This document shows, in pieces, positions 1-7,307 of a stretch of 14,760 nucleotides of DNA (its first letter is position 1; every line of letters starts with the position of its first letter). A program made the position numbers and the translations under genes. This stretch comes from Prevotella sp. UBA2725 (GTDB lineage: Bacteria; Bacteroidota; Bacteroidia; Bacteroidales; Bacteroidaceae): the NCBI GenBank assembly GCA_002353825.1, contig DEKJ01000002.1:5167-19926 (forward strand), in the 5' to 3' direction. Below the pieces are notes generated by a model that searched no databases, was not told where the DNA came from, and saw only the letters and a list, made by a program, of their open reading frames with translations.

Positions 1-765
1 CGCCTCTTTTATAGTCACAGAAAACTGCGGCACCGTAGCAAGACCATCTCGTGGGGAAAAGAGATCCTCCTGCGATGGCCTATGGATGGAGAAATCGTGG
101 CTGACCTCGCAAGTGAGTATCTCGCCCTCGACCTGCCCGAGAAAGCTGAGGGACTTTGCAACAAATACTGGATGCACGATGAAAAGAACCTCGCCGTCAA
201 CAATATCATGGCTGATATCTATTTTGTCCAACGACAATACGAGATTGCCATGAGCAGTTATCTGCTACTCCTCCAGCAGGGTGACAGCACCTACAAGAAC
301 ATCTTCAACCTTGGGATCTGCTTTGAGCAAATGAATAAGCCCGAGCAGGCCCGCAAAGCGCTCGACAAAGCCATTGCTCTGTCCGACTCGGATATCGCCG
401 CCCCACTCTACCATCAAGGTGCTGTGCTAAATACGCTGAAAGAATATCCTCAAGCCATGGCATGTTTCCGTCGAGCCATGTCCCTTCTCTATCCCAACAA
501 CGCTATTCTTTTCGCCTGTCATCGTGGATTGGCTGAAGGTTACTATGCAGGCCAAGACTATCGCCACGCCGTAGATCTCTTCTTGCAGGCTGAGCATGAC
601 GACCCGACGTCCATAACCACACCTTACTATACCGGTGTTTGCTATGACATGCTTGGACAACATGCCAAGGCTCGTGCCGCCTATCAGCGTTTCCTCAAAC
701 TTGCCGAAGCCTTCGAGCACCCGGGGAAAGATCTGAGGGATATGATGGAGCGGGCTAAGAGATAA
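1..765 (+). CDS. TPR-repeat protein, 5' end outside the window
   Basis: The frame is open from the first base, so the gene begins upstream; the first in-window ATG (82) is internal and the repeat pattern is already under way there. About 254 residues are visible. Several 34-residue-type helical repeats follow one another, with recognisable TPR signatures such as YKNIFNLGICFEQMNKPEQA, a second near AAPLYHQGAVLNTLKEYPQA and a third near TPYYTGVCYDMLGQHAKA. TPR arrays are protein-protein interaction scaffolds. No catalytic motif is visible, and no membrane segment is seen in the part present. Similar TPR proteins are common in Bacteroidales, but the specific partner cannot be told from this fragment. 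The gene is followed by a toxin-antitoxin operon with its own promoter, so the two are probably not cotranscribed. Confidence 0.8.
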   Translation, partial: RLFYSHRKLRHRSKTISWGKEILLRWPMDGEIVADLASEYLALDLPEKAEGLCNKYWMHDEKNLAVNNIMADIYFVQRQYEIAMSSYLLLLQQGDSTYKNIFNLGICFEQMNKPEQARKALDKAIALSDSDIAAPLYHQGAVLNTLKEYPQAMACFRRAMSLLYPNNAILFACHRGLAEGYYAGQDYRHAVDLFLQAEHDDPTSITTPYYTGVCYDMLGQHAKARAAYQRFLKLAEAFEHPGKDLRDMMERAKR

Positions 766-782
766 AATTCTTCCGTTTTTCC

Positions 783-813
783 TTGCAATGTCGAGAATAT
801 TGCTTAAATTTGC
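783..813 (+). promoter_or_regulatory. Bacteroidetes-type promoter of the mntA-hepT operon
   Basis: A TTG -33 element at 783-785 is followed, after exactly 19 nt, by TAAATTTG at 805-812, a full match to the -7 consensus TAnnTTTG. The first ATG (827) lies only 14 nt beyond, so the leader is very short. The spacer holds an imperfect inverted repeat (AATGTC-GAG-AATATT, 786-800... by eye 787-801) in the same place as the perfect palindrome in the promoter at 2430, which suggests autoregulation by the antitoxin. Confidence 0.75.
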
Positions 814-826
814 GGTATAAACAGCA

Positions 827-1126
827 ATGCTTATGAAAACCACATCTGAAATATTGTTGCTCCTCAAGCAATACAAGCCTATAGCCTGTTCCAAGTATGG
901 ACTTACAAGGTTAGGCATCTTCGGTTCCGTTGCACGTGGTCAACAGACAGAAAACAGTGATGTGGATGTGTGCTATGAAGGCAAAGCCCCTTCCTTTATT
1001 ACACTCGACCACATTCAGTCTGACCTTGAACATCTTTTTGGCACAAAGGTAGACTTGGTGAGAGTAAGAGACAATATGAATGCATTGTTAAGACAACGGA
1101 TTCAAAGGGAGGGAATTTATGTTTGA
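827..1126 (+). CDS. mntA: MntA-type nucleotidyltransferase antitoxin
   Basis: A 99-residue minimal nucleotidyltransferase. It carries a complete GSX10DXD signature: G33-S34, then ten residues, then D45-V-D47. A third acidic residue fitting the family is D76 in KVDLV. Proteins of this family (MntA) neutralise HepT toxins by transferring AMP to a tyrosine near the HEPN active site. The next gene is a HepT homologue that overlaps it by 8 nt, which fixes the assignment. ATG 833 (MKTT) is an alternative start two codons in; no clear Shine-Dalgarno sequence separates the two. The gene sits 14 nt after a consensus -7 element, so it is the first gene of the operon. Confidence 0.9.
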   Translation: MLMKTTSEILLLLKQYKPIACSKYGLTRLGIFGSVARGQQTENSDVDVCYEGKAPSFITLDHIQSDLEHLFGTKVDLVRVRDNMNALLRQRIQREGIYV

Positions 1127-1505
1127 CAAGGAACTTGTTCTCGACAGTCTTTCAAACATTCTCTCAGTTCTAAATAAGATTGAGGAGCGCTCAGAAGGCA
1201 TCACTTGTGGCGATGACTTCGCATCATCTCCCGGAGGGATGCTTCATCTCGATGCAGTGTGCATGAACCTAATTGCTATAGGCGAAGCCGTCAAAGGTAT
1301 TGATAAACTCACCCATGGAGAACTGTTACCCAAATATCCAGAAGTGTATTGGAGTGGCGTAATGAGAATGCGAGACAAAATCGCACATCACTATTTTGAA
1401 GTCGATGCTGATGTCGTATATAACACTATTAAAGAAGATGTTCCACCACTAAAAGGAACCATAAGAAAGATGATTAAAGACTTATCCGAGAATAAGGATA
1501 TGTAA
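1119..1505 (+). CDS. hepT: HepT-like HEPN ribonuclease toxin
   Basis: A 128-residue helical HEPN-domain protein of the HepT (formerly DUF86) family. It contains the RX4HXY signature as R85-DKIA-H90-H-Y92, which in this family forms the RNA-cleaving site and supplies the tyrosine that MntA modifies. The helix holding ECIGEAV-like residues (IAIGEAVKGI, about 52-61) and the C-terminal DVVYNTIKEDVPPL segment also fit the family. The start codon lies inside the last codons of mntA (8-nt overlap), so translation is probably coupled. All key residues are present and the length is normal, so the module looks intact. Confidence 0.92.
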   Translation: MFDKELVLDSLSNILSVLNKIEERSEGITCGDDFASSPGGMLHLDAVCMNLIAIGEAVKGIDKLTHGELLPKYPEVYWSGVMRMRDKIAHHYFEVDADVVYNTIKEDVPPLKGTIRKMIKDLSENKDM

Positions 1506-1526
1506 ACATACCACTTTATGGGAACA

Positions 1527-1859
1527 ATGAAATACAAAGGCTACACGGGTAGCGTTGACTTCAGCGACGAAGACAATTGCCTTTACGGTGAGGTATTAGG
1601 CATGAGCAAGGATAAGATAACATACGAAGGCACAAACGTTGACGAACTCAGGAAAGATTTCGAGGGTGCTGTTGATGACTATATTGCCAACTGTAAAGCA
1701 GATGGCATTGAGCCTCGCAAGCCATATAGCGGCAACCTTAATGTTCGCCTCACGCCTGAGATTCATAGCCGCATTGCTGCTATGGCACAACAGACTGGCA
1801 CAACCATAAACGGATTCATACGCCAGACACTTGCCAAGGCTGTAGGAGTGACACTATAA
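1527..1859 (+). CDS. Orphan HicB-type antitoxin
   Basis: About 110 residues from ATG 1527 (MKYKGYTG), the start that matches the usual N-terminus of this family; ATG 1518 would add three residues. The N-terminal part (GSVDFSDEDNCLYGEVLG ... DELRKDFEGAVDDYI) is the HicB fold, a degenerate RNase-H-like domain. The C-terminal part (NLNVRLTPEIHSRIAAMAQQ) is a ribbon-helix-helix DNA-binding segment. No HicA toxin (a 60-80-residue double-stranded-RNA-binding-type protein) can be found on either side: the upstream gene is HepT and the downstream gene is an unrelated phosphatase on the other strand. Standalone HicB genes of this form occur in Bacteroidetes. Here it starts about 20 nt after hepT and is probably cotranscribed, so it may act as an additional operon repressor. 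Confidence 0.85.
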   Translation: MKYKGYTGSVDFSDEDNCLYGEVLGMSKDKITYEGTNVDELRKDFEGAVDDYIANCKADGIEPRKPYSGNLNVRLTPEIHSRIAAMAQQTGTTINGFIRQTLAKAVGVTL

Positions 1860-1884
1860 ACTTCGATCTATTAAACAGCAGAGC

Positions 1885-2400
1885 TTATGCACAACGATGT
1901 GGGTGCGTGCTATGCTTTTTCCGCACATATGCGCACAGCCAGTAGGCAAGTCGCACGTTAAGGATACCCAGACCGGCACCGGCTACGACATCTGTCAGCC
2001 AGTGCCGATTGTTGTACATACGTAGGAAACCGGTGGCAGCTGCCACCACATAACCAAGGATAGCAATCCACGGACAAGAACCGGCATATTCCTGAGATAA
2101 TAGTTCGGCACCCACAAACGCCATCGTCGTATGCCCCGATGGGAAGGAGTTATGAGCACTGTGGTCCGGTCGCTGAATATGCGTCGTCGTTTTGAGTGTT
2201 GTCACAACCGTCTCCTGAATAGCCACTGAGACAGCAGTAACAGCTAACTGTTGCCCCAAGGTACAACGAGGAGTCATCTGACAGGCATCGAGCACATAAA
2301 CAGCAACAAGCGGAGCAAACTGCGTGTAATTGTCAATCGTCACCTTAGCCGGTACATTTGCCTGCAACTCATCTCTTATCTGACGGTTCTCGTAGCCCAT
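1885..2400 (-). CDS. PAP2-family phosphatase, N-terminally shortened
   Basis: Starting at ATG 2400 gives 171 residues (MGYENRQIRDEL). All three phosphatase motifs of the PAP2 superfamily are intact: K70-x6-R77-P78, PSGH at 87-90, and R127-x5-H133-x3-D137. The C-terminal half is hydrophobic with membrane-type helices. Bacteroidales homologues normally have about 60-80 further residues, including a signal peptide, before the segment equivalent to NRQIRD. That part is missing, and the sequence where it should lie is occupied by the promoter of the relB/PIN module. A TTG start at 2442 would read through that promoter and adds only residues that do not look like the family. The family dephosphorylates lipid-linked phosphates (for example lipid A or undecaprenyl pyrophosphate). 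Whether this copy folds and inserts correctly is doubtful. Confidence 0.8.
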   Translation of the reverse strand: MGYENRQIRDELQANVPAKVTIDNYTQFAPLVAVYVLDACQMTPRCTLGQQLAVTAVSVAIQETVVTTLKTTTHIQRPDHSAHNSFPSGHTTMAFVGAELLSQEYAGSCPWIAILGYVVAAATGFLRMYNNRHWLTDVVAGAGLGILNVRLAYWLCAYVRKKHSTHPHRCA

Positions 2401-2429
2401 CCATGTACAAAAAATAAATTGGTTTTTAC

Positions 2430-2460
2430 TTTGCAATATCAATGATATTATTTAAATTTG
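2430..2460 (+). promoter_or_regulatory. Promoter of the relB/PIN module
   Basis: TTTG at 2430-2433 and TAAATTTG at 2453-2460 are separated by exactly 19 nt, a full Bacteroidetes promoter. Over 31 aligned bases it matches the promoter at 783-813 at 25 positions. The leader then runs about 45 nt to a strong Shine-Dalgarno sequence at 2494-2501. Confidence 0.8.
2435..2449. promoter_or_regulatory. Palindromic operator between -33 and -7
   Basis: AATATC-AAT-GATATT is a perfect 6+6 inverted repeat with a 3-nt centre, lying wholly inside the spacer of the promoter. Ribbon-helix-helix antitoxins such as the RelB-like protein encoded downstream typically bind short inverted repeats over their own promoter, so this is the likely autoregulatory site (inference). 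Confidence 0.6.
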
Positions 2461-2507
2461 CAATCAGAAAGAAATCATTTAGAAATCATATAGAAAGGAG
2501 GAACAAC

Positions 2508-2831
2508 ATGGCTCTATCTACAATGACTGTCCGTTTAGACTCTCAAATGAAGCAACAATTTGATGCTCTTTGCCAACAATTTGGAATGAGCAGTAATGCT
2601 GCTATTAATGTGTTCGTCAACCAAGTAGTACGTAGTCGGAGTATACCATTCAAAGTTACTGTAGATACTTCCGATAATGACGATTCGCGTACGAAGTTCT
2701 TGGAAACATTACGCGATGCACATTATCGTGCACAGGCTGGCGAACTTCCAGATTTGACACTTGAAGAGATTAACAGGGAAATCGGTCTTACAAGACAAGA
2801 GATGAAAAAACGTCAAAAAGAAGAGGCATGA
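2508..2831 (+). CDS. RelB/DinJ-family antitoxin
   Basis: A 107-residue protein starting at ATG 2508, chosen because AAAGGAGG (2494-2501) lies 6 nt upstream; the ATG at 2442 is in frame but sits inside the promoter and cannot be transcribed from it. Residues about 5-50 (TVRLDSQMKQQFDALCQQFG then AAINVFVNQVVRSRSIPF) form a ribbon-helix-helix DNA-binding domain of the RelB/DinJ type. The charged C-terminal tail (GELPDLTLEEINREI ...) is the usual toxin-wrapping region. The gene overlaps the PIN toxin by ATGA at 2828-2831. RelB/DinJ antitoxins classically pair with RelE/YafQ toxins; here the partner is a PIN nuclease. Confidence 0.9.
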   Translation: MALSTMTVRLDSQMKQQFDALCQQFGMSSNAAINVFVNQVVRSRSIPFKVTVDTSDNDDSRTKFLETLRDAHYRAQAGELPDLTLEEINREIGLTRQEMKKRQKEEA

Positions 2832-3238
2832 TTTACGCTGTTATAGACACCAATGTTATCGTTGCCTCTTTCCTTACAAAGCATAGTGATTCTGCTACAG
2901 CTAAGGTGATGTATGCAATGGGTATCGGTTTGATTACCCCTCTATATAATAATGAAATTCTCGATGAATATAGAGAAGTATTAAGCCGGAAAAAATTTCA
3001 TTTCCCAATAACATACATTGAGAACGTTATTGAATACACAATAACTCATGGCATAGCAATGGAAAGGCTTCACTATGAAGGAAGTCTCCCTGACGAAAGT
3101 GATCGTGTGTTCTATGAGGTTTCTTTATCTAAAGAAGACTCATTCCTTGTTACCGGAAATTTGAAACATTATCCTATATCTCCCAAGGTCGTCACTCCAC
3201 GTGATTTTTTAGAAACTTGTTTAAGCAACCAATTATGA
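2828..3238 (+). CDS. PIN-domain toxin (putative TA toxin, PIN family)
   Basis: A 136-residue PIN-domain ribonuclease. The metal-binding acidic residues are visible: D7 in IDTNV, E43 in NNEILDEY, D89/D92 in LPDESDRVFYEV, followed by LVTGNLKHYP (N111). The combination DESDxxFYEV ... LVTGNxKHYP is the hallmark of the PIN subfamily annotated as putative toxin component of toxin-antitoxin systems, distinct from classical VapC. It overlaps the antitoxin by 4 nt, and its own stop overlaps the start codon of the following dehydrogenase (ATGA, 3235-3238). Length and residues are complete, so it should be active. Confidence 0.9.
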   Translation: MIYAVIDTNVIVASFLTKHSDSATAKVMYAMGIGLITPLYNNEILDEYREVLSRKKFHFPITYIENVIEYTITHGIAMERLHYEGSLPDESDRVFYEVSLSKEDSFLVTGNLKHYPISPKVVTPRDFLETCLSNQL

Positions 3239-6219
3239 TCAATCCACACATCAAGCAACAGTTTCTCTCCGAAATTCAGCAGACCATCCCGGAAAGACAA
3301 ATCTATACAGACAGCCTCCGCACTTATGCCTGGGGCACCGATGCCAGCTTCTATCGCATGACACCCCAGATTGTCATCCGTACGAAGAATGAGGCGGAGG
3401 TGCAGGCCGCTTTTAGGGCTTGCAAGAAATACGCCATCCCCTTCACGCTCCGCGCTGCCGGCACTTCGCTCTCCGGTCAGAGTTGCACCGACTCAGTGCT
3501 CATCGTGGCAGGCAAGGGTTGGGAGAAGTTCCACTTGGATGATGACAAGAACGCCATCACGCTCCAACCAGGTATCACTGGAGGCCGCGTGAACAACATC
3601 CTGAAGCCTTACGGCCGTGTGTTTCCACCCGACCCGGCTTCGGTAGGCTCCGCCATGGTGGGTGGCATTGTGGTCAACAATGCCTCAGGCATGAACTGTG
3701 GCGTGCATGCCAACAGTGACCACATGCTGCTCAGTGCACGCATCATCCTCACCGACGGTACCATCCTCGATACCGGTGACGAACAAAGCCGGGAAGCTTT
3801 CCGCAAGAGTCATCCCGAGTTTCTGAAGAAGATTGAAGCCTTGCGCGACGAGGTACGACAAGACGCTGACCTCACGAAGCGCATCGGTTATAAGTATTCG
3901 ATCAAGAATGTCACGGGCCTCAACATCCGTCCACTCGCCGAATACGATGATCCTTTCGACATCATTGCGCACAGCATCGTAGGTTCTGAAGGTACCCTTG
4001 CCTTCCTCTCCAACGTCCGCATGCGGACACTCCACGAATATCCTTATCGTGCCTCCGCCATGGTATATTTCCAGACCATGGAAGAGAGCTGTAAAGCAAT
4101 CGTAGCTTTGAAACAATTGAAAGCTGACGAGGATGACATGGCGATGACCAATGAAGACCTCAAGGTCAAGAGTGCCGAGATGCTCGACTATCTGTCGTTG
4201 CAAAGCGTCAACGACCCGGTCTATCTGAACTATCAGAAGGATGTGGACGAAGGCCGCATCGAAGGCGTAGCCAAAGGCGACTACCACAATCTCACGGCTG
4301 TGCTCACAGAAACGAAAGCATTGACACCAGAAGGATTGAAGAAAAACATCCAAGAGATCATGGATGTACTTGCAGGCTATAATCTCTATGGGGAACCCGC
4401 TTTCACCGATGACCCGAAGGTCTACGGCAAGTACTGGTCCATCCGCTCAGGCATTTTCCCCGCTGTAGGCGGCCAGCGCCCCATCGGCTCTTCATGTCTT
4501 ATTGAGGATGTAGCCTTCCACATTCAGGATCTTCCTCACGCTACAGTGGACCTGCAACAGCTCATCGAACGTCATGGCTATAAGGATGCGTGTATCTATG
4601 GTCATGCCTTTGAGGGAAACTATCACTTCATCCTCAACCAGAGTTTTGCAACGAAGGAAGAAGTAAGTCGCTATCGCGATATGATGGAGGATGTCGTGAA
4701 GCTTGTTGTGGGCAAGTACGATGGTTCGCTGAAAGCAGAGCATGGCACGGGCCGCAACATGGCGCCGTTCGTCAAATATGAATGGGGGGAGAAAGCCTAC
4801 GGCATCATGAAACAGTTGAAGGATATCTTCGACCCCGACCATATCCTCAACCCGGGTGTCATCTTCAATGATGATCCCGATTGCTTCATCGAACATCTCA
4901 AGCCACTGCCAGTGCTTCATTACGACATCAAACCACGCAAAGAAGAGGGCGGCAATCATCTGTCGGGCTCCACGATGCAGGAGATGCTGCAAGGTGTCGA
5001 GAAAGCAAACCGCTGTATCGAGTGTGGCTTCTGCGAAATTAACTGTCTGTCGTGTGGTTTCACGCTCTCCTCAAGGATGCGCATCGCCACCCAGCGTGAG
5101 ATGCTTCGTCTCAAACAGACGGGTGAAGACCCGCAACGGCTCGCAGAGATGGAGAAAGACTATCGCTACCTTGGAGAACAGACCTGTGCTACGGATGGAC
5201 TCTGCGCTACGTCTTGCCCGATGAAGATCAACACGGGCGACCTCACGCATCTGTTACGCCAACTCTTCATGGATCAGCATCCGGAGCAACGGGCTATCGG
5301 TCAGATAGGCGCCAACCATCTGAGTGCAATGAAGGATATTATACGTGGAACTCTCAGCGCTGCATCGTTTGGCCGTAATGTGCTCGGCACATCAGCTATG
5401 AAGAAAGTATGTGATGGCATCCATCAATTAGGAATACCACAATGGTCCACAGCCATGCCGGGTGCTATCCGCAACCCGTCTCAGGCGAGACTGAACCAGC
5501 AACCGTCAGAGCTGAAGGTGGTCTATCTCCCGAGTTGTATCAATCAGACCATGGGCCTGACGAAAGGAGCACCTGTCAAGCGGCCGCTTGTCAAAGAGAC
5601 TTGTGACCTGCTTCATAAAGCCGGCTACGAGGTTATCTTCCCGAAGAACATAAAGAACCTCTGCTGCGGACAGATATGGGAAAGCAAAGGCATGACAGAT
5701 ATCGCCGACCGCAAGACAGCAGAAACGGAGCAAGCACTCTATGAGGCGAGTGAAGGCGGTCGCTGGCCGGTATTATGCGATCAGAGTCCTTGCTTGCACC
5801 GTTTGAAGAAAATGGTCACACGCGTCAAACTCTATGAACCCGCAGAGTTTATCCTCACGTTCCTCACGGACAAGCTCACGTTCCATCCCATCAACCGTCC
5901 CGTAGCGATCCATCTGACCTGCTCCACGCGAGAGATGGGACTCAGCGACACAATGCTGAAGGTAGCACATATGTGTACGGACAAAGTCTTCGTACCGGAA
6001 GGTATCGGTTGTTGTGGCTTTGCCGGTGACCGTGGCTTCTCGCGACCAGAACTTAACGACTGGGCTTTACGCTCGCTCCATGGCCAAATAGCAGAACACC
6101 ACATCGAGCGCGGCTACTCCAACAGTCGTACATGTGAGATAGGTCTCGAGGCTCATGCCGGCATTCCTTACATGAGCATCGTGTATCTCGTCAACGAGTG
6201 CACGGAGGCAAAACATTAA
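3235..6219 (+). CDS. FAD- and Fe-S-containing D-2-hydroxyacid (D-lactate-type) dehydrogenase
   Basis: A 994-residue fusion flavoenzyme, similar in size and order to E. coli YdiJ. The N-terminal FAD_binding_4 domain has AAGTSLSGQS (about 74-83) and PPDPASVGSAMVGG (from 131). The FAD-oxidase C-terminal domain ends with the GSLKAEHGTGR signature (H503). An iron-sulfur domain follows with C594-x2-C597-x2-C600-x3-C604 and a second cluster C651-x5-C657-x3-C661-P. Two CCG domains end the protein (C810-C811-G and C926-C927-G). The family oxidises D-lactate or D-2-hydroxyglutarate and passes electrons via Fe-S clusters; the exact substrate cannot be read from sequence. ATG 3235 is chosen because a TTG at 3217 lies inside the toxin gene and adds nothing family-like. 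The stop overlaps that of the convergent nuclease gene. Confidence 0.92.
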   Translation: MINPHIKQQFLSEIQQTIPERQIYTDSLRTYAWGTDASFYRMTPQIVIRTKNEAEVQAAFRACKKYAIPFTLRAAGTSLSGQSCTDSVLIVAGKGWEKFHLDDDKNAITLQPGITGGRVNNILKPYGRVFPPDPASVGSAMVGGIVVNNASGMNCGVHANSDHMLLSARIILTDGTILDTGDEQSREAFRKSHPEFLKKIEALRDEVRQDADLTKRIGYKYSIKNVTGLNIRPLAEYDDPFDIIAHSIVGSEGTLAFLSNVRMRTLHEYPYRASAMVYFQTMEESCKAIVALKQLKADEDDMAMTNEDLKVKSAEMLDYLSLQSVNDPVYLNYQKDVDEGRIEGVAKGDYHNLTAVLTETKALTPEGLKKNIQEIMDVLAGYNLYGEPAFTDDPKVYGKYWSIRSGIFPAVGGQRPIGSSCLIEDVAFHIQDLPHATVDLQQLIERHGYKDACIYGHAFEGNYHFILNQSFATKEEVSRYRDMMEDVVKLVVGKYDGSLKAEHGTGRNMAPFVKYEWGEKAYGIMKQLKDIFDPDHILNPGVIFNDDPDCFIEHLKPLPVLHYDIKPRKEEGGNHLSGSTMQEMLQGVEKANRCIECGFCEINCLSCGFTLSSRMRIATQREMLRLKQTGEDPQRLAEMEKDYRYLGEQTCATDGLCATSCPMKINTGDLTHLLRQLFMDQHPEQRAIGQIGANHLSAMKDIIRGTLSAASFGRNVLGTSAMKKVCDGIHQLGIPQWSTAMPGAIRNPSQARLNQQPSELKVVYLPSCINQTMGLTKGAPVKRPLVKETCDLLHKAGYEVIFPKNIKNLCCGQIWESKGMTDIADRKTAETEQALYEASEGGRWPVLCDQSPCLHRLKKMVTRVKLYEPAEFILTFLTDKLTFHPINRPVAIHLTCSTREMGLSDTMLKVAHMCTDKVFVPEGIGCCGFAGDRGFSRPELNDWALRSLHGQIAEHHIERGYSNSRTCEIGLEAHAGIPYMSIVYLVNECTEAKH

Positions 6220-7127
6220 TTCCACTTTGACAAATTCGCCCTGCGCTCAACCTTGTTCTCCACGGCATCGTTGAGCGCAGAGAAGAAATCGAGACCGACT
6301 GTCTTCTCCACAGCATCCACAGACATCACATAATCTGACATCGGGCCTGAGCACCGGTCGTTGGGATAGATGAAGCCGAGGGCCTGCGGGTTACGACCGA
6401 GTCGAAGCACGACCTTGAAAAATGCATCGGGAACAGAGATGTCATGCTCTCCTATCTCCCGTGGACTGTTAGAATAGAAGATAGGGCCACAGACAATATA
6501 GATGCAACCATAATCTCTTGCCCAGTCGCGACAGGCATCCTCCAAGTCTTTCCACTCTCCCCCATTCAACTGTCCGTACTGTGGACAGATATTCGTCAGC
6601 AGATGGCACTCATCCATCGCTTCATCGCTCCATTTGTTGTCCGCTGCCGGACACATGTGTCCTCGCTGCATGCCATAGGGGCTGCCTTTGTAGTCCTCAT
6701 AGTAAGCTCGCGGATAAGGTACATCCAAGTCCTCGTGAAAACGGTAGCCTTTGCGGACATAAGGTCCGTCGGTATGGTCAGCTGTCAGCTTCCATGCCAC
6801 CCAATTAGGGCATCGCGTATATTTATTATACGAAGCCGTGTAAGCAAGTCTTATCAGAATCTGACTCTGTCGCTTCTTCGTGAAGCGCGGGATCTCAATT
6901 CCACTGGGAGCCTGGACTGATGTAGTATCTTCGGCTTCATCCTCCGTGGACACCGCTTCGGTAGTCCCTGCCGTAGGCACACTGTCTGCCACAACAGTCG
7001 TCGGATCACTGTTAGTAGCCGTGCTGTCGCCCCGTCCTTTGATGTAAGCATAACCAAAAATACATAGAGCGATAATAATGGATAATAAGGTTGGGGGCTG
7101 AGTATTACTGACTTTCTTTTTTCTCAT
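6216..7127 (-). CDS. DNA/RNA non-specific endonuclease (NUC family), membrane-anchored or exported
   Basis: 303 residues. A positively charged start (MRKKK) and a hydrophobic segment at about 14-30 act as a signal or membrane anchor, followed by a low-complexity Ser/Thr/Glu linker to about residue 75. The nuclease domain has the catalytic motif Q154-R155-G156-H157-MCPAADN, a QRGH variant of the canonical DRGH; H157 is the general base. The metal-binding region is LTNICPQ (N179) followed by LNGGEWKDLE (N188, W192, E196). The enzyme should cleave DNA and RNA in the periplasm or outside the cell, for nutrient uptake or defence. Its stop codon shares bases with that of the convergent dehydrogenase gene (overlap 6216-6219). 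Confidence 0.92.
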   Translation of the reverse strand: MRKKKVSNTQPPTLLSIIIALCIFGYAYIKGRGDSTATNSDPTTVVADSVPTAGTTEAVSTEDEAEDTTSVQAPSGIEIPRFTKKRQSQILIRLAYTASYNKYTRCPNWVAWKLTADHTDGPYVRKGYRFHEDLDVPYPRAYYEDYKGSPYGMQRGHMCPAADNKWSDEAMDECHLLTNICPQYGQLNGGEWKDLEDACRDWARDYGCIYIVCGPIFYSNSPREIGEHDISVPDAFFKVVLRLGRNPQALGFIYPNDRCSGPMSDYVMSVDAVEKTVGLDFFSALNDAVENKVERRANLSKWN

Positions 7128-7172
7128 TGCTGGTTTACTCTCAAATTATATCTGGTAATACCTTGAAACACA

Positions 7173-7194
7173 TGGCCGCCACTGTGGGCGGCCA
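7173..7194. repeat. GC-rich hairpin upstream of the nuclease gene
   Basis: TGGCCGCC at 7173-7180 and GGCGGCCA at 7187-7194 are perfect inverted copies with a 6-nt loop. There is no T-run on either side, so it is not a classic terminator. On the minus strand it would lie in the region between the oxidoreductase and the nuclease, possibly ending or attenuating read-through. Confidence 0.6.
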
Positions 7195-7228
7195 CTGCAA
7201 CAAATACCAAACGCCATCGTTCGTCGTA

Positions 7229-7307
7229 CGACAAACAATCGTGCGGCGTTCGACAAACAATCGTGCGACGTTCGACAAACAATCGTGCGACGTTCGACAA
7301 ACGATCG
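7229..7307. repeat. 22-bp tandem repeat, about 3.6 copies
   Basis: Three full units at 7229-7250, 7251-7272 and 7273-7294 plus a partial one from 7295. Each unit begins CGACAAACAATCG; units two and three are identical and unit one differs by one base. Just upstream is the 10-bp palindrome GTCGTACGAC (7223-7232). No spacers are present, so this is not a CRISPR. It lies between two minus-strand genes and runs into the hairpin at 7304-7327. Confidence 0.9.

Noticed and set aside
427..918. Minus-strand frame of 163 codons over the TPR gene and mntA start
   Set aside because: It runs antisense through the TPR repeats and through the mntA promoter and shows no family features.
2442..2507. N-terminal extension of the RelB-like antitoxin
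   Set aside because: The in-frame ATG at 2442 is upstream of and inside the promoter, and a strong ribosome site precedes ATG 2508.
3217..3234. Upstream TTG start for the dehydrogenase
   Set aside because: It lies inside the toxin gene, adds six residues not typical of the family, and ATG 3235 gives a normal N-terminus.
3685..4353. Long minus-strand frame of 222 codons inside the dehydrogenase gene
   Set aside because: It is antisense to a clearly coding gene with conserved motifs and has no recognisable protein features.
7229..7307. CRISPR array
   Set aside because: The 22-bp units are directly adjacent, with no spacers, and no cas gene is present.
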